A DNA stretch of 64,000 nucleotides. Origin: Pseudomonas gingeri (GTDB taxonomy: Bacteria; Pseudomonadota; Gammaproteobacteria; Pseudomonadales; Pseudomonadaceae). Location of the stretch: positions 581,034-645,033 of the forward strand of contig NZ_JACAOS010000001.1 of NCBI RefSeq assembly GCF_013386165.1. Reading direction: 5' to 3'. Below the pieces are notes generated by a model. It was not told the DNA's origin. It worked only from the letters and a program-made list of their open reading frames with translations, and did not search any database. This document shows positions 55,377 through 63,938 of the stretch, piece by piece. The position numbers and the translations under genes were made by a program. How positions within the stretch are numbered: the stretch's first letter is position 1; each line of letters opens with the position of its first letter.

Positions 55377-56261
55377 ATGATCGGATTGTCTTTGTTTCGT
55401 CGTCTCTTGCTCGCCACCGCGACCCTGGGTTTTGTCGCCCATGCGGCGGCGGCCCAGCCGGCCCTGAGCCTGGATGTCTACAATCCCGGGACTGCGGCGA
55501 TTTTTCCGGTGAGTTCGGTGCTGGTCAGCGGTGAGAAAGAGGCCATCCTGGTGGATGCCCAATTCGGCAAATCCCAGGCTGAACAACTGGTGGAAAAAAT
55601 CCGCGCCAGCGGCAAGCAACTGACCACCATCTACATCAGCCATGGCGACCCGGACTACTACTTCGGCCTGGACACTCTGACCCAGGCGTTCCCCAAGGCC
55701 AAGGTGCTGGCATCGGCGCCGACCGTGGCGCATATCAAGGCCACCGTCGACGGCAAGCTGGCGTTCTGGGGACCGAAAATGGGCGCCGATGTGCCGGCAC
55801 ACACCGTGGTGCCGCAGGTGCTCAAGGGTGATCACCTGATGCTGGAAGGGCGTGAGCTGAAGGTTGTCGGCCTGAACGGCCAGCAACCGGATCGTACCTT
55901 TGTCTGGATTCCGTCGATCAAGGCGGTGGTGGGCGGTGTTGTGGTCGCGGAAAACATCCATGTGTGGATGGCCGATACCCAGACCCCGCAGTCCCATCAG
56001 GCCTGGCTGGCGACGTTGCAACAGATTCAGGCGTTGAAACCCAAGACCCTGGTGCCGGGTCACTTCCTGGGCGACAGCTCGCGTTCCCTCGCGGCGGTGC
56101 AATTCACTGCCGACTACATCAAGGCTTTCGACGAGGAGACGGCCAAGGCCAAGGACTCCGCGCAACTGATCGTGGCCATGAAGCAGCGTTACCCCAACCT
56201 GGGCGAAGAGTCCTCCCTGGAGCTCAGCGCCAAGGTCGCCAAGGGCGAGATGAAGTGGTGA
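55377..56261 (+). CDS. Exported metallo-beta-lactamase-fold protein with unusual metal motif
   Basis: 294-residue protein with a signal peptide (LLATATLGFVAHAAAA). The fold is seen in YNPGTAAIFPVSSVLVSG, ILVDAQFG and PKTLVPGHFLGDS. The place of the HxHxDH motif reads SHGDPDYYFG, so two of the metal histidines are replaced by Asp and Tyr. Related proteins with HGDPD are annotated as MBL-fold hydrolases, but classical two-zinc hydrolysis looks unlikely. CGGAG lies before the ATG. It is divergent from a LysR regulator and followed by an SDR-like gene. Confidence 0.82.
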   Translation: MIGLSLFRRLLLATATLGFVAHAAAAQPALSLDVYNPGTAAIFPVSSVLVSGEKEAILVDAQFGKSQAEQLVEKIRASGKQLTTIYISHGDPDYYFGLDTLTQAFPKAKVLASAPTVAHIKATVDGKLAFWGPKMGADVPAHTVVPQVLKGDHLMLEGRELKVVGLNGQQPDRTFVWIPSIKAVVGGVVVAENIHVWMADTQTPQSHQAWLATLQQIQALKPKTLVPGHFLGDSSRSLAAVQFTADYIKAFDEETAKAKDSAQLIVAMKQRYPNLGEESSLELSAKVAKGEMKW

Positions 56262-56369
56262 GTGTGCTCACCTGCTGATGGCAAGTATTTGTAGACCCGC
56301 CTTCCTGCCCCCAGGGCGGGAAGGTACCCCTCGACGCCTGGCGTCATTCGATTGGAACTGGAGAGTGTC

Positions 56370-56984
56370 ATGAGCAAGATTGCAATCATTGGTGCCACCG
56401 GTCGTGCCGGTAGCCAACTGCTGGAAGAAGCCCTGCGTCGTGGCCACAGCGTAACCGCCATCGCCCGTAACCCGGCGCAGCTCGCCGGGCGTGCCGGTGT
56501 TGTCAGCAAGGCGGTCGATGCGCTGGATGCCGCAGCGCTGGAAGCGGCGGTTGCCGGTCACGATGTGGTGATCAGCGCCGCGCATTTCTCTACCTTGCCG
56601 GCTGCGGCGGTGATCGGTCCGGTGAAGAAGGCCGGGGTCAAACGCCTGCTGGTGGTCGGTGGTGCCGGTTCGCTGTTGCTGCCGGGTGGCGGTCGGGTGA
56701 TCGACAGCCCGGGCTTTCCGGCAGAGTACAAGGCTGAGGCCAGCGCCGGTGCGGCGTTTCTTGAAACCCTGCGTCAGGAGAAGGACCTCGACTGGAGCTT
56801 CCTGTCGCCGTCGGCGGAGTTTGTCGAAGGCGAACGCAGCGGGCATTTCCGTTTGGGCAAGGATGATCTGCTGGTGAGTGCCGAAGGCCGCAGCTGGATC
56901 ACCTTTGCCGACTATGCGATTGCCCTGCTGGATGAAGTCGAGAAGCCTGCGCACTCGCGTCAGCGGTTTGCCGTTGGTTACTGA
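56370..56984 (+). CDS. NAD(P)-binding oxidoreductase (atypical SDR)
   Basis: 204-residue protein with a Rossmann start (MSKIAIIGATGRAGSQLLEE) and NAD(P)-binding family segments (LLVVGGAGSLLLPGG, then SFLSPSAEFVEGERSG). It belongs to the YwnB/NmrA-like group that includes flavin- or quinone-binding reductases. It follows the MBL-fold gene by about 108 bases, with a possible common response to the LysR regulator. Confidence 0.85.
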   Translation: MSKIAIIGATGRAGSQLLEEALRRGHSVTAIARNPAQLAGRAGVVSKAVDALDAAALEAAVAGHDVVISAAHFSTLPAAAVIGPVKKAGVKRLLVVGGAGSLLLPGGGRVIDSPGFPAEYKAEASAGAAFLETLRQEKDLDWSFLSPSAEFVEGERSGHFRLGKDDLLVSAEGRSWITFADYAIALLDEVEKPAHSRQRFAVGY

Positions 56985-57002
56985 GTTTTAGCGATACCTT
57001 GG

Positions 57003-57092
57003 TGGTGGGAGCCGGCTTGCTGGCGATGAACGATAACGCGGTCTGCCTGAGGTACCGCAGCGTCTGCATCGCCAGCAAGCCGGCTCCTACAG
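57003..57092. repeat. REPIN (two inverted REP sequences)
   Basis: GGTGGGAGCCGGCTTGCTGG and inverted CCAGCAAGCCGGCTCCTACA bracket about 38 bases. Same REP group as the element at 33567. Confidence 0.88.
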
Positions 57093-57112
57093 ATTTTGTT
57101 GCGCGCGCGCGA

Positions 57113-57997
57113 TCAGAGCCGCTCCCCGGCCTGCGCCACCAGCCATGTCTTCAACTCATTCAGCGCTGCCGACGCCTCGGACCGTGGCGGATAGGCCAGG
57201 TAATACGCTTGTCCGGTACGCACCCGTAAATCGAACGGCATGACCAGCCGCCCGGCATTCAAGTCCTCTCCGATCAACGCCCAATCACCTATCGCCACCC
57301 CATTGCCCTGGGACGCCAGGGACATTGCCACATCCATGGTTTCCAGATGTTGGCCCTTGCCGATATTACCGAGCCGGACCCCGGCCGCCTCAAGCCAGGT
57401 TTGCCAATCCTGCTGATCAAGGGTGGGGTGCAGCAGGGTGTGCTGCTCAAGGTCGGCCACGCGCTCCAGGGCGATCGCCCCGTTCTTCAATTGTGCTGAG
57501 CAGACCGGCGTCAGTTGCTCGTCAAACAGATGATGGGCGGTCACCGACGGCCCCGGCGGCGCGCCATAAATTACCGCCACGTCGAAGTCTTCCCGGCGAA
57601 AGTCCACTCCGTGCTGCAGGCTGGTGGTCAGCTCCACTGGCACCTCCGGGCGCTCTTTGCGCCATTGCAGCAGGCGCGGCAAGAGCCAGCGGATCATGCA
57701 GATGGGCGCCTTGAGTTTCAGCGCCGGATGTTGCGCACCCACCTGATCCACGGCGTCTTCAATCTGCCTGAACACCTGCTGGATCCGTGGGAACAGCTCA
57801 CGCCCCTGGGCTGTCAGGCTCAAGCCCCGGGCCTGACGCTGGAACAGCGCATAACCCAGGTGTTGCTCCAGCCCGGCGATCTGCCGGCTCACCGCACCCT
57901 GGGTGATATGCAGTTGCTCGGCCGCCCGGGTGAAGTTGCAGCACTGGGCGGTGATCAGAAAGGTATGCAGGGCGGGCAGCGGCGGAAGACGTTTCAT
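57113..57997 (-). CDS. LysR-family transcriptional regulator (GcvA-like)
   Basis: 294-residue regulator with KRLPPLPALHTFLITAQCCN and VSRQIAGLEQHLGYALF in the HTH part and GVAIGDWALIGEDLNAGRL in the effector domain. Alternative starts at 58012 or 58018 add five or seven residues. It is divergent from the TPP decarboxylase gene, its likely target. Confidence 0.85.
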   Translation of the reverse strand: MKRLPPLPALHTFLITAQCCNFTRAAEQLHITQGAVSRQIAGLEQHLGYALFQRQARGLSLTAQGRELFPRIQQVFRQIEDAVDQVGAQHPALKLKAPICMIRWLLPRLLQWRKERPEVPVELTTSLQHGVDFRREDFDVAVIYGAPPGPSVTAHHLFDEQLTPVCSAQLKNGAIALERVADLEQHTLLHPTLDQQDWQTWLEAAGVRLGNIGKGQHLETMDVAMSLASQGNGVAIGDWALIGEDLNAGRLVMPFDLRVRTGQAYYLAYPPRSEASAALNELKTWLVAQAGERL

Positions 57998-58116
57998 GGC
58001 GAACTCAGGCATGACCACAGGACATGGCTAGTATGACTATTTTTGCGTTGTGCCCGCCATGGGTCAAACGCTCCAATAACGTCATCGCCGTGGGGCTGCC
58101 TCCCACGGTCAAGACG

Positions 58117-58124
58117 AACAAGAA
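58117..58124 (+). promoter_or_regulatory. Hfq/Crc-type A-rich motif at the ribosome binding site of the decarboxylase gene
   Basis: AACAAGAA fits AANAANAA exactly and leads into the Shine-Dalgarno AAGGGCGG before the ATG at 58136. Confidence 0.5.
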
Positions 58125-58135
58125 GGGCGGAACAG

Positions 58136-59773
58136 ATGGCGACGTGCGGCGAAGTATTGGTCAAGTTACTGGAAGGCTACGGGGTCGAGCAGGTGTTCGG
58201 TATTCCCGGCGTGCATACCGTGGAACTCTATCGCGGGCTGGCCTCGTCGAGCATCGAGCACGTCACGCCGCGCCATGAGCAGGGCGCCGGTTTCATGGCC
58301 GACGGTTACGCCCGCACCAGCGGCAAGCCGGGGGTGTGCTTTATCATCACCGGCCCCGGCATGACCAATATCACCACGGCGATGGGCCAGGCCTATGCCG
58401 ATTCGATCCCGATGCTGGTGATCTCCAGCGTCCAGTCGCGCAGTCAATTAGGCGGCGGACGCGGCAAGCTGCACGAATTGCCGAATCAGAGCACCTTGGT
58501 TGCGGGCGTCGCGGCGTTCTCCCACACACTGATGTCGGCGGCAGAACTGCCGGCGGTGCTGGCCCGGGCCTTCGCGTTGTTCCAGGCCGGGCGGCCACGT
58601 CCGGTGCATATCGAGATTCCGCTCGACGTGCTGGTGGAAAACGCCGATGCCCTGCTCGAGAGCCAACCGGTGCAGATCGCCCGTGCCGGCGCCGCTCCCG
58701 CTGCGGTCGCACACATGGCCGAGCTGCTGGCCAAGGCCCGACACCCGCTGATCCTCGCCGGTGGCGGCGCCATCGATGCGGCCGCCGCGCTGACCCAACT
58801 GGCGGAGCGGCTGGAGGCGCCGGTGGCCTTGACCATCAATGCCAAGGGCATGTTGCCGTCGCGCCATCCGTTGTTGATCGGTTCGACCCAATCGATGGTC
58901 GCCACCCGCGCCCTGGTGGCGGATGCCGATGTGGTCCTGGCCATCGGCACGGAGTTGGCGGAAACCGACTACGACATCACCTTTGCCGGTGGTTTCGAAA
59001 TTCCCGGCACCTTGCTGCGGGTCGATATCGACCCGGACCAGACGGTGCGCAACTACCCGCCCAAGGTGGCGCTGGTGTCCGACTCGCGGACGGCGGCCGA
59101 GGCCCTGCTCGCGGCCGTCGAAGGCCAGACGCTGGCTGAGCGGCAAGCCGATTGGGGGCCACAACGCGCCGCAGCCTTGCGTGCCGAACTGGACGGCCTC
59201 TGGGACGCACCGACCCGCGCCCAGACGCAGTTCCTCAATACCGTTCTCGAGGTCCTGCCGGAGGCGGTGCTGGTGGGGGATTCGACCCAGCCGGTGTATA
59301 CCGGCAACCTGACCCTGAACCCGGAACACCCGCGTCGCTGGTTCAACTCATCCACTGGCTACGGCACCCTCGGTTATGCCTTGCCGGCCGCCATCGGCGC
59401 CTGGCTCGGCGGCGCCAGCGAGCGTAGCCAGCGGGTTCCGGTGGTCTGTCTGATCGGTGACGGCGGCTTGCAGTTCACCCTGTCGGAACTGGCCAGCGCG
59501 GTGGAGGCGCGGACCCCGATCATCGTGTTGCTGTGGAATAACCAGGGCTACGAAGAGATCAAGAAATACATGGTCAATCGCGCCATCACTCCAGTGGGTG
59601 TGGATATCTACACCCCGGACTTTATCGGCGTGGCCCGGGCCCTGGGTTGTGTGGCCGAGGCGGTCGCCGGCGTCGAGACTTTGCGTAGCGCCCTGGAGGC
59701 GGCCGCGGATCGTCAGGGACCGACCCTGATCGAAGTCGACCAGCGTTTGTGGATGGAAGGAGGGGCATGGTGA
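58136..59773 (+). CDS. aruI: TPP-dependent decarboxylase, AruI-like (5-guanidino-2-oxopentanoate)
   Basis: 545-residue ThDP enzyme of the acetolactate-synthase-like family. The catalytic glutamate is E48 in PRHEQGAGFMADGYAR; the ThDP/Mg motif is GDGGLQFTLSELASAV with NNQGYEEIKKYM, near 440-475. Annotated relatives in Pseudomonas are 5-guanidino-2-oxopentanoate decarboxylases (AruI of the arginine transaminase route). The next gene, coupled by TGATG, is an aminoaldehyde-type dehydrogenase that could oxidise the guanidinobutanal product, which supports this reading. No AruH transaminase lies nearby. Regulated probably by the divergent LysR and, after transcription, by Hfq/Crc. Confidence 0.72.
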   Translation: MATCGEVLVKLLEGYGVEQVFGIPGVHTVELYRGLASSSIEHVTPRHEQGAGFMADGYARTSGKPGVCFIITGPGMTNITTAMGQAYADSIPMLVISSVQSRSQLGGGRGKLHELPNQSTLVAGVAAFSHTLMSAAELPAVLARAFALFQAGRPRPVHIEIPLDVLVENADALLESQPVQIARAGAAPAAVAHMAELLAKARHPLILAGGGAIDAAAALTQLAERLEAPVALTINAKGMLPSRHPLLIGSTQSMVATRALVADADVVLAIGTELAETDYDITFAGGFEIPGTLLRVDIDPDQTVRNYPPKVALVSDSRTAAEALLAAVEGQTLAERQADWGPQRAAALRAELDGLWDAPTRAQTQFLNTVLEVLPEAVLVGDSTQPVYTGNLTLNPEHPRRWFNSSTGYGTLGYALPAAIGAWLGGASERSQRVPVVCLIGDGGLQFTLSELASAVEARTPIIVLLWNNQGYEEIKKYMVNRAITPVGVDIYTPDFIGVARALGCVAEAVAGVETLRSALEAAADRQGPTLIEVDQRLWMEGGAW

Positions 59774-61221
59774 TGAAAGCGCAAATGAATCAGGACGGTC
59801 TCTACATCGACGGCCACTGGCGTTCCGGCAGCGAACAGCTACGGGTGATCAACCCGGCCACCGAGGCGTTGCTCGGCAGCGTTTCCGGCGGTGATGAACA
59901 GGCGGTGGAACAGGCCGTCAGTGCGGCGAGTCGGGCTTTCGCCGGCTGGTCCGCGACGACCGGGGCCGAGCGTGGCGCCGTGTTGCGCAGGATTGCCGAG
60001 GGTGTGCGCGAGCGCCGGGAAACCCTGATGCACCTGCAATCGAGCAATAACGGCAAACCGCTGTTCGAGGCGGCCATTGATGTCGATGACGTGATTGCCA
60101 CCTTCGAGTATTACGCCGGGTTGGCCGAGACCCTCGACGGGCAGCAGGACAAGACCGTCGAGCTGCCCAGTGAGGCTTTTGCCGCTCGTGTGCGTCGTGA
60201 GCCGTGCGGCGTGGTGGGGCTGATCGTGCCGTGGAACTTCCCGATGGTCACCACTGCCTGGAAGCTGGCTCCAGCCCTGGCCGCCGGTTGCTGTGTGGTG
60301 CTCAAACCGTCGGAAGTCACGCCGCTGCCGGAGCTGGAGTTGGCCGCGATAATTGCTGCAAGCGGTTTGCCGGCCGGGGTCTTCAACCTGGTCTGCGGCA
60401 CTGGCCTCGCGGTCGGGGCGCCCCTGGCGGCTGATCCGCGGGTGGCGAAAATCTCCTTTACCGGCAGCAATGCGGTCGGTGTCCAGGTGATGCAGCGGGC
60501 GGCGGAAACCGTAAAGGGAGTGAGCCTGGAACTGGGGGGCAAATCCGCGCTGCTGGTGATGGCCGATGCCGACCTTGACCTCGCCGTGGAACTCGCCAGC
60601 GGCGGTGGTTTCTTCAACGCCGGGCAGATGTGTTCGGCCACCAGCCGGGTGCTGGTGGCGGACGAGATTGCCGATGAATTCCTGCTGCGGCTCACTGCGC
60701 GGGCCGAAGCCATTCGCGTGGCGGACCCGTTCGACCCGGATGTGGAAATGGGCGCACTGGTCAATCAGACGCAATACCAGCGTGTACTGGGTCATATCGA
60801 CCGTGGACTGAATACCGGCGCCCGGTTGGTCTGTGGCGGTGGACGTCCGGCGGAGTTGACGCGGGGCTATTTTCTGCGGCCGACGATCTTCACCGACGTG
60901 CCCCTGGACAGTACGTTGTGGCGCGAAGAGATTTTTGGCCCGGTACTCTGTGTCCGCAGTTTTGCCAGCGAAGCCGAGGCGGTGGCCTTGGCCAACGACA
61001 GCGAGTTTGGCCTGGTGGCCAGCGTGGTCAGCGACCATGAGCCGACCGCGCAGCGGATCGCCAATGCCTTGCAGGCCGGGTTGGTGTGGATCAATGCGCC
61101 GCAGGTGATCTTCCCGCAAACCGCCTGGGGTGGTTACAAGCAGAGCAGCCTGGGGCGTGAACTGGGGCCTTGGGGCTTGCAGGCGTTCCAGGAAATCAAG
61201 CATGTGATTCGCGCCTTGTAG
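59773..61221 (+). CDS. Aldehyde dehydrogenase, aminoaldehyde/betaine-aldehyde type
   Basis: 482-residue NAD(P)-dependent dehydrogenase. Catalytic residues: N155 in VPWNFPM, E254 in LELGGKSAL, C287 in NAGQMCSATSR. The fingerprint is that of the ALDH9/10-like group that acts on amino- or guanidino-aldehydes. AGGAGG lies about nine bases before ATG 59773, which overlaps the stop of the decarboxylase gene (TGATG). ATG at 59767 is an alternative. It probably converts 4-guanidinobutanal to 4-guanidinobutanoate (KauB-like step). Confidence 0.87.
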   Translation: MKAQMNQDGLYIDGHWRSGSEQLRVINPATEALLGSVSGGDEQAVEQAVSAASRAFAGWSATTGAERGAVLRRIAEGVRERRETLMHLQSSNNGKPLFEAAIDVDDVIATFEYYAGLAETLDGQQDKTVELPSEAFAARVRREPCGVVGLIVPWNFPMVTTAWKLAPALAAGCCVVLKPSEVTPLPELELAAIIAASGLPAGVFNLVCGTGLAVGAPLAADPRVAKISFTGSNAVGVQVMQRAAETVKGVSLELGGKSALLVMADADLDLAVELASGGGFFNAGQMCSATSRVLVADEIADEFLLRLTARAEAIRVADPFDPDVEMGALVNQTQYQRVLGHIDRGLNTGARLVCGGGRPAELTRGYFLRPTIFTDVPLDSTLWREEIFGPVLCVRSFASEAEAVALANDSEFGLVASVVSDHEPTAQRIANALQAGLVWINAPQVIFPQTAWGGYKQSSLGRELGPWGLQAFQEIKHVIRAL

Positions 61222-61233
61222 GCGCGAGTTGAC

Positions 61234-62163
61234 TCAGACGCTCAAGCGCAACCGCGCCAGGTCCCGTAGCGGCGGCGCACCGAACAGCCGGCTGTATTCG
61301 CGGCTGAACTGCGAGGGGCTTTCATAGCCCACGCGGTACCCGGCCGCCGAGGCATCCAGGCCTTCGATCAGCATCAGCCGCCGAGCTTCCTGCAGGCGCA
61401 GTTGCTTCTGATACTGCAAGGGGCTCATGGAGGTCATCGCCTTGAAACGGTGATGCAGGGTCGAGACACTCAGGTTGGCTTCGCGGGCCAGGCTATCGAT
61501 TCGCAGCGGTTGCTCGAAGTTGCTGTTCAACCACGTAATGGCCTGGCTGACCCGATGGCTCTGGCTGTTGGCGATGGCGATCTCATACAGCCGGTAGCCC
61601 TGTGGGCTGCGCAGCAGTCGATAGAGAATTTCCCGACGGATCAGCGGCGCGAGCATGTTGATGTCTTTCGGGCTGTCGAGCAGGCGGGTCAGGCGCAGCA
61701 GGGCATCGAACATCTGGGTGTCCAGGCGCTCCACATACAAGCCGCGCCCGGTCGGCCGGCTGGGCACGCCCATGGGGCCTGCCTCGGCGATCAAGGCACT
61801 GATTTCGGCCGGATCGATATCCACGCGCAACGCGAGGATCGGGTGTTCCGGCGAGACACTGGCGATCCGCCCGCAGATCGGCATGGAAACCGAGACCACC
61901 ATGTAGTTCAGCGGATCGTAGACAAAGTTCTCATCTCCCAGGCGCACTTCCTTGCGACCCTGGGCCATGACGCAGAGGGCCGGTTGGGCCAATACCGGGG
62001 AGAACTCATGGGGCAGGCTATGGCGTGACAGGTGCAGTGAGCCCACGGCGGTGGCATAGCTGCCGTCTTCGCCGGTGTTGCGGCAGATGATCTCGGCCAG
62101 TTCCGCGCGCAGCTTTTCCATTTCGACCGGCAGGGGGACTTGGGGTTGATCGAGCAAGGACAT
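61234..62163 (-). CDS. AraC-family transcriptional regulator
   Basis: 309-residue regulator with an AraC_N (cupin-like) ligand domain (SLPHEFSPVLAQPALCVMAQ) and a C-terminal double HTH (RIDSLAREANLSVSTLHHRF, then GYRVGYESPSQFSREYSRLF). It belongs to the YqhC-like group, which includes regulators of aldehyde response. It ends 12 bases from the end of the convergent aldehyde dehydrogenase gene, which could be a target. I chose ATG 62163; longer frames to 62268 add residues without a family match. Confidence 0.87.
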   Translation of the reverse strand: MSLLDQPQVPLPVEMEKLRAELAEIICRNTGEDGSYATAVGSLHLSRHSLPHEFSPVLAQPALCVMAQGRKEVRLGDENFVYDPLNYMVVSVSMPICGRIASVSPEHPILALRVDIDPAEISALIAEAGPMGVPSRPTGRGLYVERLDTQMFDALLRLTRLLDSPKDINMLAPLIRREILYRLLRSPQGYRLYEIAIANSQSHRVSQAITWLNSNFEQPLRIDSLAREANLSVSTLHHRFKAMTSMSPLQYQKQLRLQEARRLMLIEGLDASAAGYRVGYESPSQFSREYSRLFGAPPLRDLARLRLSV

Positions 62164-62504
62164 GGCGGGCCCTGGAGGTGATGACGAATGAGGCAAGCTT
62201 AAGTTTGGGCAATCCATAGCGCCAGGACAATGCTGCGCAATTCTTGCCTGATTCTGCCGTCTTTTCATATGACGCTCATATTACAGGCAGTTGGAGGTCG
62301 TGAAGTTGCTCAAAAGCTGATGGACAGGGCGAGGCCCACTGGGAGCGTTGGCATTGACGGGTTTTGGCGTCGCGGCAGGATTGTGCAATAAGCCGGCAGG
62401 AATCGACTAACGACCCCTCGGCAAAAGCTCTAATCTCTGTTCCTGTCGCAGTCAGTCCCCGCACTGATTGAACGAGTACAACCCTCTCTTCGGGAGCGCC
62501 GAGC
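62164..62504. other. Intergenic region
   Basis: 341 bases between the AraC gene and the ABM gene; presumably carries both divergent promoters. I see no hairpin, RNA gene or supportable ORF. Confidence 0.3.
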
Positions 62505-62870
62505 ATGTCCAAGCCTATCCCCGTCAGCCATATGGCCTTCGTTCGTGCACGCCCTGGGCGTTCTGCCGAACTGGGTGCGCGGCTGAGCAGCCTGATCGAA
62601 CCTTCCCGCCAGGCCAGTGGTTGCCTGCAGTTTTCCCTGCAACACTCCCTGGCCGATGCCGACCTGTGGCTGGTGTCCGGATTCTGGGTCAATCAACCGG
62701 CCATGACGGCCTACTTCAATACGCCGGCGATGCAGGTCTTTGCCGATCTGGTTCAGGACCTGATAGTCAACAGCTTCGACTTCCATACCTTCAGCGATGT
62801 CAGCGCTGCCCGTGCGCAGTGTGATTTTCATCTGTCCAGTGCCGGTGCCTTGCAGCAGTTGGCCAGCTGA
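62505..62870 (+). CDS. Antibiotic biosynthesis monooxygenase (ABM)-domain protein
   Basis: 121-residue dimeric alpha/beta-barrel (ferredoxin-like) protein, with VSHMAFVRARPGRSAELGAR and ASGCLQFSLQHS in the usual ABM positions and WVNQPAMTAYFNTPAM as the helix that packs on the sheet. Members are cofactor-free oxygenases or quinol-type monooxygenases. GGGAGC lies before the ATG. It is divergent from AraC, so it may be regulated by it. Confidence 0.78.
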   Translation: MSKPIPVSHMAFVRARPGRSAELGARLSSLIEPSRQASGCLQFSLQHSLADADLWLVSGFWVNQPAMTAYFNTPAMQVFADLVQDLIVNSFDFHTFSDVSAARAQCDFHLSSAGALQQLAS

Positions 62871-62912
62871 AGGTTTAGAATGCCGGCCAATCAATTGGCC
62901 GGGATAACAGGC

Positions 62913-63152
62913 ATGGCACGTAAAGCGTTTGCACACTTCGAAGCTGTTTCAGCGGTGGTTCCCGGTGAGGGCGGTTATAGCGCGGCGATTGCCGTGAAGG
63001 CCCTGGACGGTTCCGGCGCTCCACGGTTTCACAAAATCCTCGATGCACAGAAGTTCAAGACTGCCCTCCAGGCCGACGAAGCGGCCGCGCATGAGCTTGC
63101 GCGACTGGCCGATGTCGACGAAGAGGGTGAATTGTCCTGGTCGCTGGTTTAA
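62913..63152 (+). CDS. Small conserved hypothetical protein
   Basis: 79-residue soluble protein (MARKAFAHFEAVSAVVPG, then RFHKILDAQKFKTALQADEA) with an acidic end. The frame runs from 62880, but the ATG at 62913 gives the cleaner start. It ends one base before the end of the convergent flavin reductase gene. Function unknown; not a family I can name. Confidence 0.6.
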   Translation: MARKAFAHFEAVSAVVPGEGGYSAAIAVKALDGSGAPRFHKILDAQKFKTALQADEAAAHELARLADVDEEGELSWSLV

Positions 63153-63773
63153 CTAGCGTGGGCGGTACATCTTGAACAGGGCTTCCGGACCCAGTTGGAA
63201 ATAGTCCGCCGGACCGCCGCCACGCAGAATTGGTTCGGCGGCGGCGGTGTCGTAGATCCCATCCTTGATCAGCCACTTGGCGATATGCACCGCGACCACT
63301 TCGCCGAGCACCAGCCAGGTGGGCACCAATGCCTGATCGGCCCGTTGCAGTTGAATGATCTGGGTGACCTTGCATTCGAACGACACCGGGCTTTCCTGTA
63401 CCCGTGGCACCTTGATGATTCGCGAGTCGGCGGGCGTGAGGCCGGCCAGTTCGAATTCATTGATCTCGGCGGGTGCGGCAGCCGAACTCTGGTTCATGGC
63501 TTCGGCCAGGGGCCGGGTGGCGAGGTTCCAGGCGAACTCACCGGTTTGTTCGATGTTGTTCAGGCTGTCTTTGCGGCCGACGCTGGCGAACCCGACGATC
63601 GGCGGGATGTAGTTGAACGCGTTGAAAAAGCTGTAGGGCGCCAGGTTCAGGCGGCCCTGGGCATCCTGTGAGGAAATCCAGCCGATGGGCCTCGGACCGA
63701 CGATCGCATTGAACGGGTCGTGGGGCAGGCCGTGGCCGTTGGCGGGTTCGTAGTAGTGGATAGCGTCGGACAT
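63153..63773 (-). CDS. Flavin reductase-like / flavoprotein (DIM6/NTAB family)
   Basis: 206-residue FMN-binding split-barrel protein with AIVGPRPIGWISSQDAQGRL, NLAPYSFFNAFNYIPPIVGF and NIEQTGEFAWNLATRPL, the usual flavin-binding segments. It may supply reduced flavin or reduce a small aromatic or ferric substrate. Start chosen at the ATG at 63773, which gives the family N-terminus; the frame runs on to 63881. Confidence 0.85.
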   Translation of the reverse strand: MSDAIHYYEPANGHGLPHDPFNAIVGPRPIGWISSQDAQGRLNLAPYSFFNAFNYIPPIVGFASVGRKDSLNNIEQTGEFAWNLATRPLAEAMNQSSAAAPAEINEFELAGLTPADSRIIKVPRVQESPVSFECKVTQIIQLQRADQALVPTWLVLGEVVAVHIAKWLIKDGIYDTAAAEPILRGGGPADYFQLGPEALFKMYRPR

Positions 63774-63899
63774 GGTTCGAGGGTTTCCAGGGGCCGGATC
63801 AACAAGGGAAGACAACAGTGTGCGACGCGTGGCGGGGAAATGCGATAGGTCGGGTGCTGAGCGAGTCGTGATGGATTTCAACTACCCCAGAAACAATTA

Positions 63900-63919
63900 A
63901 GCCCGGCCGAAGCCGGGCT
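63900..63919. terminator. Terminator hairpin near the right end
   Basis: AGCCCGGC, CGAA, GCCGGGCT: an eight-base stem, 20 bases from the stop of the leftward gene that enters from the right edge. Confidence 0.7.
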
Positions 63920-63938
63920 GTTGCCGTTTCTGAAGCGG

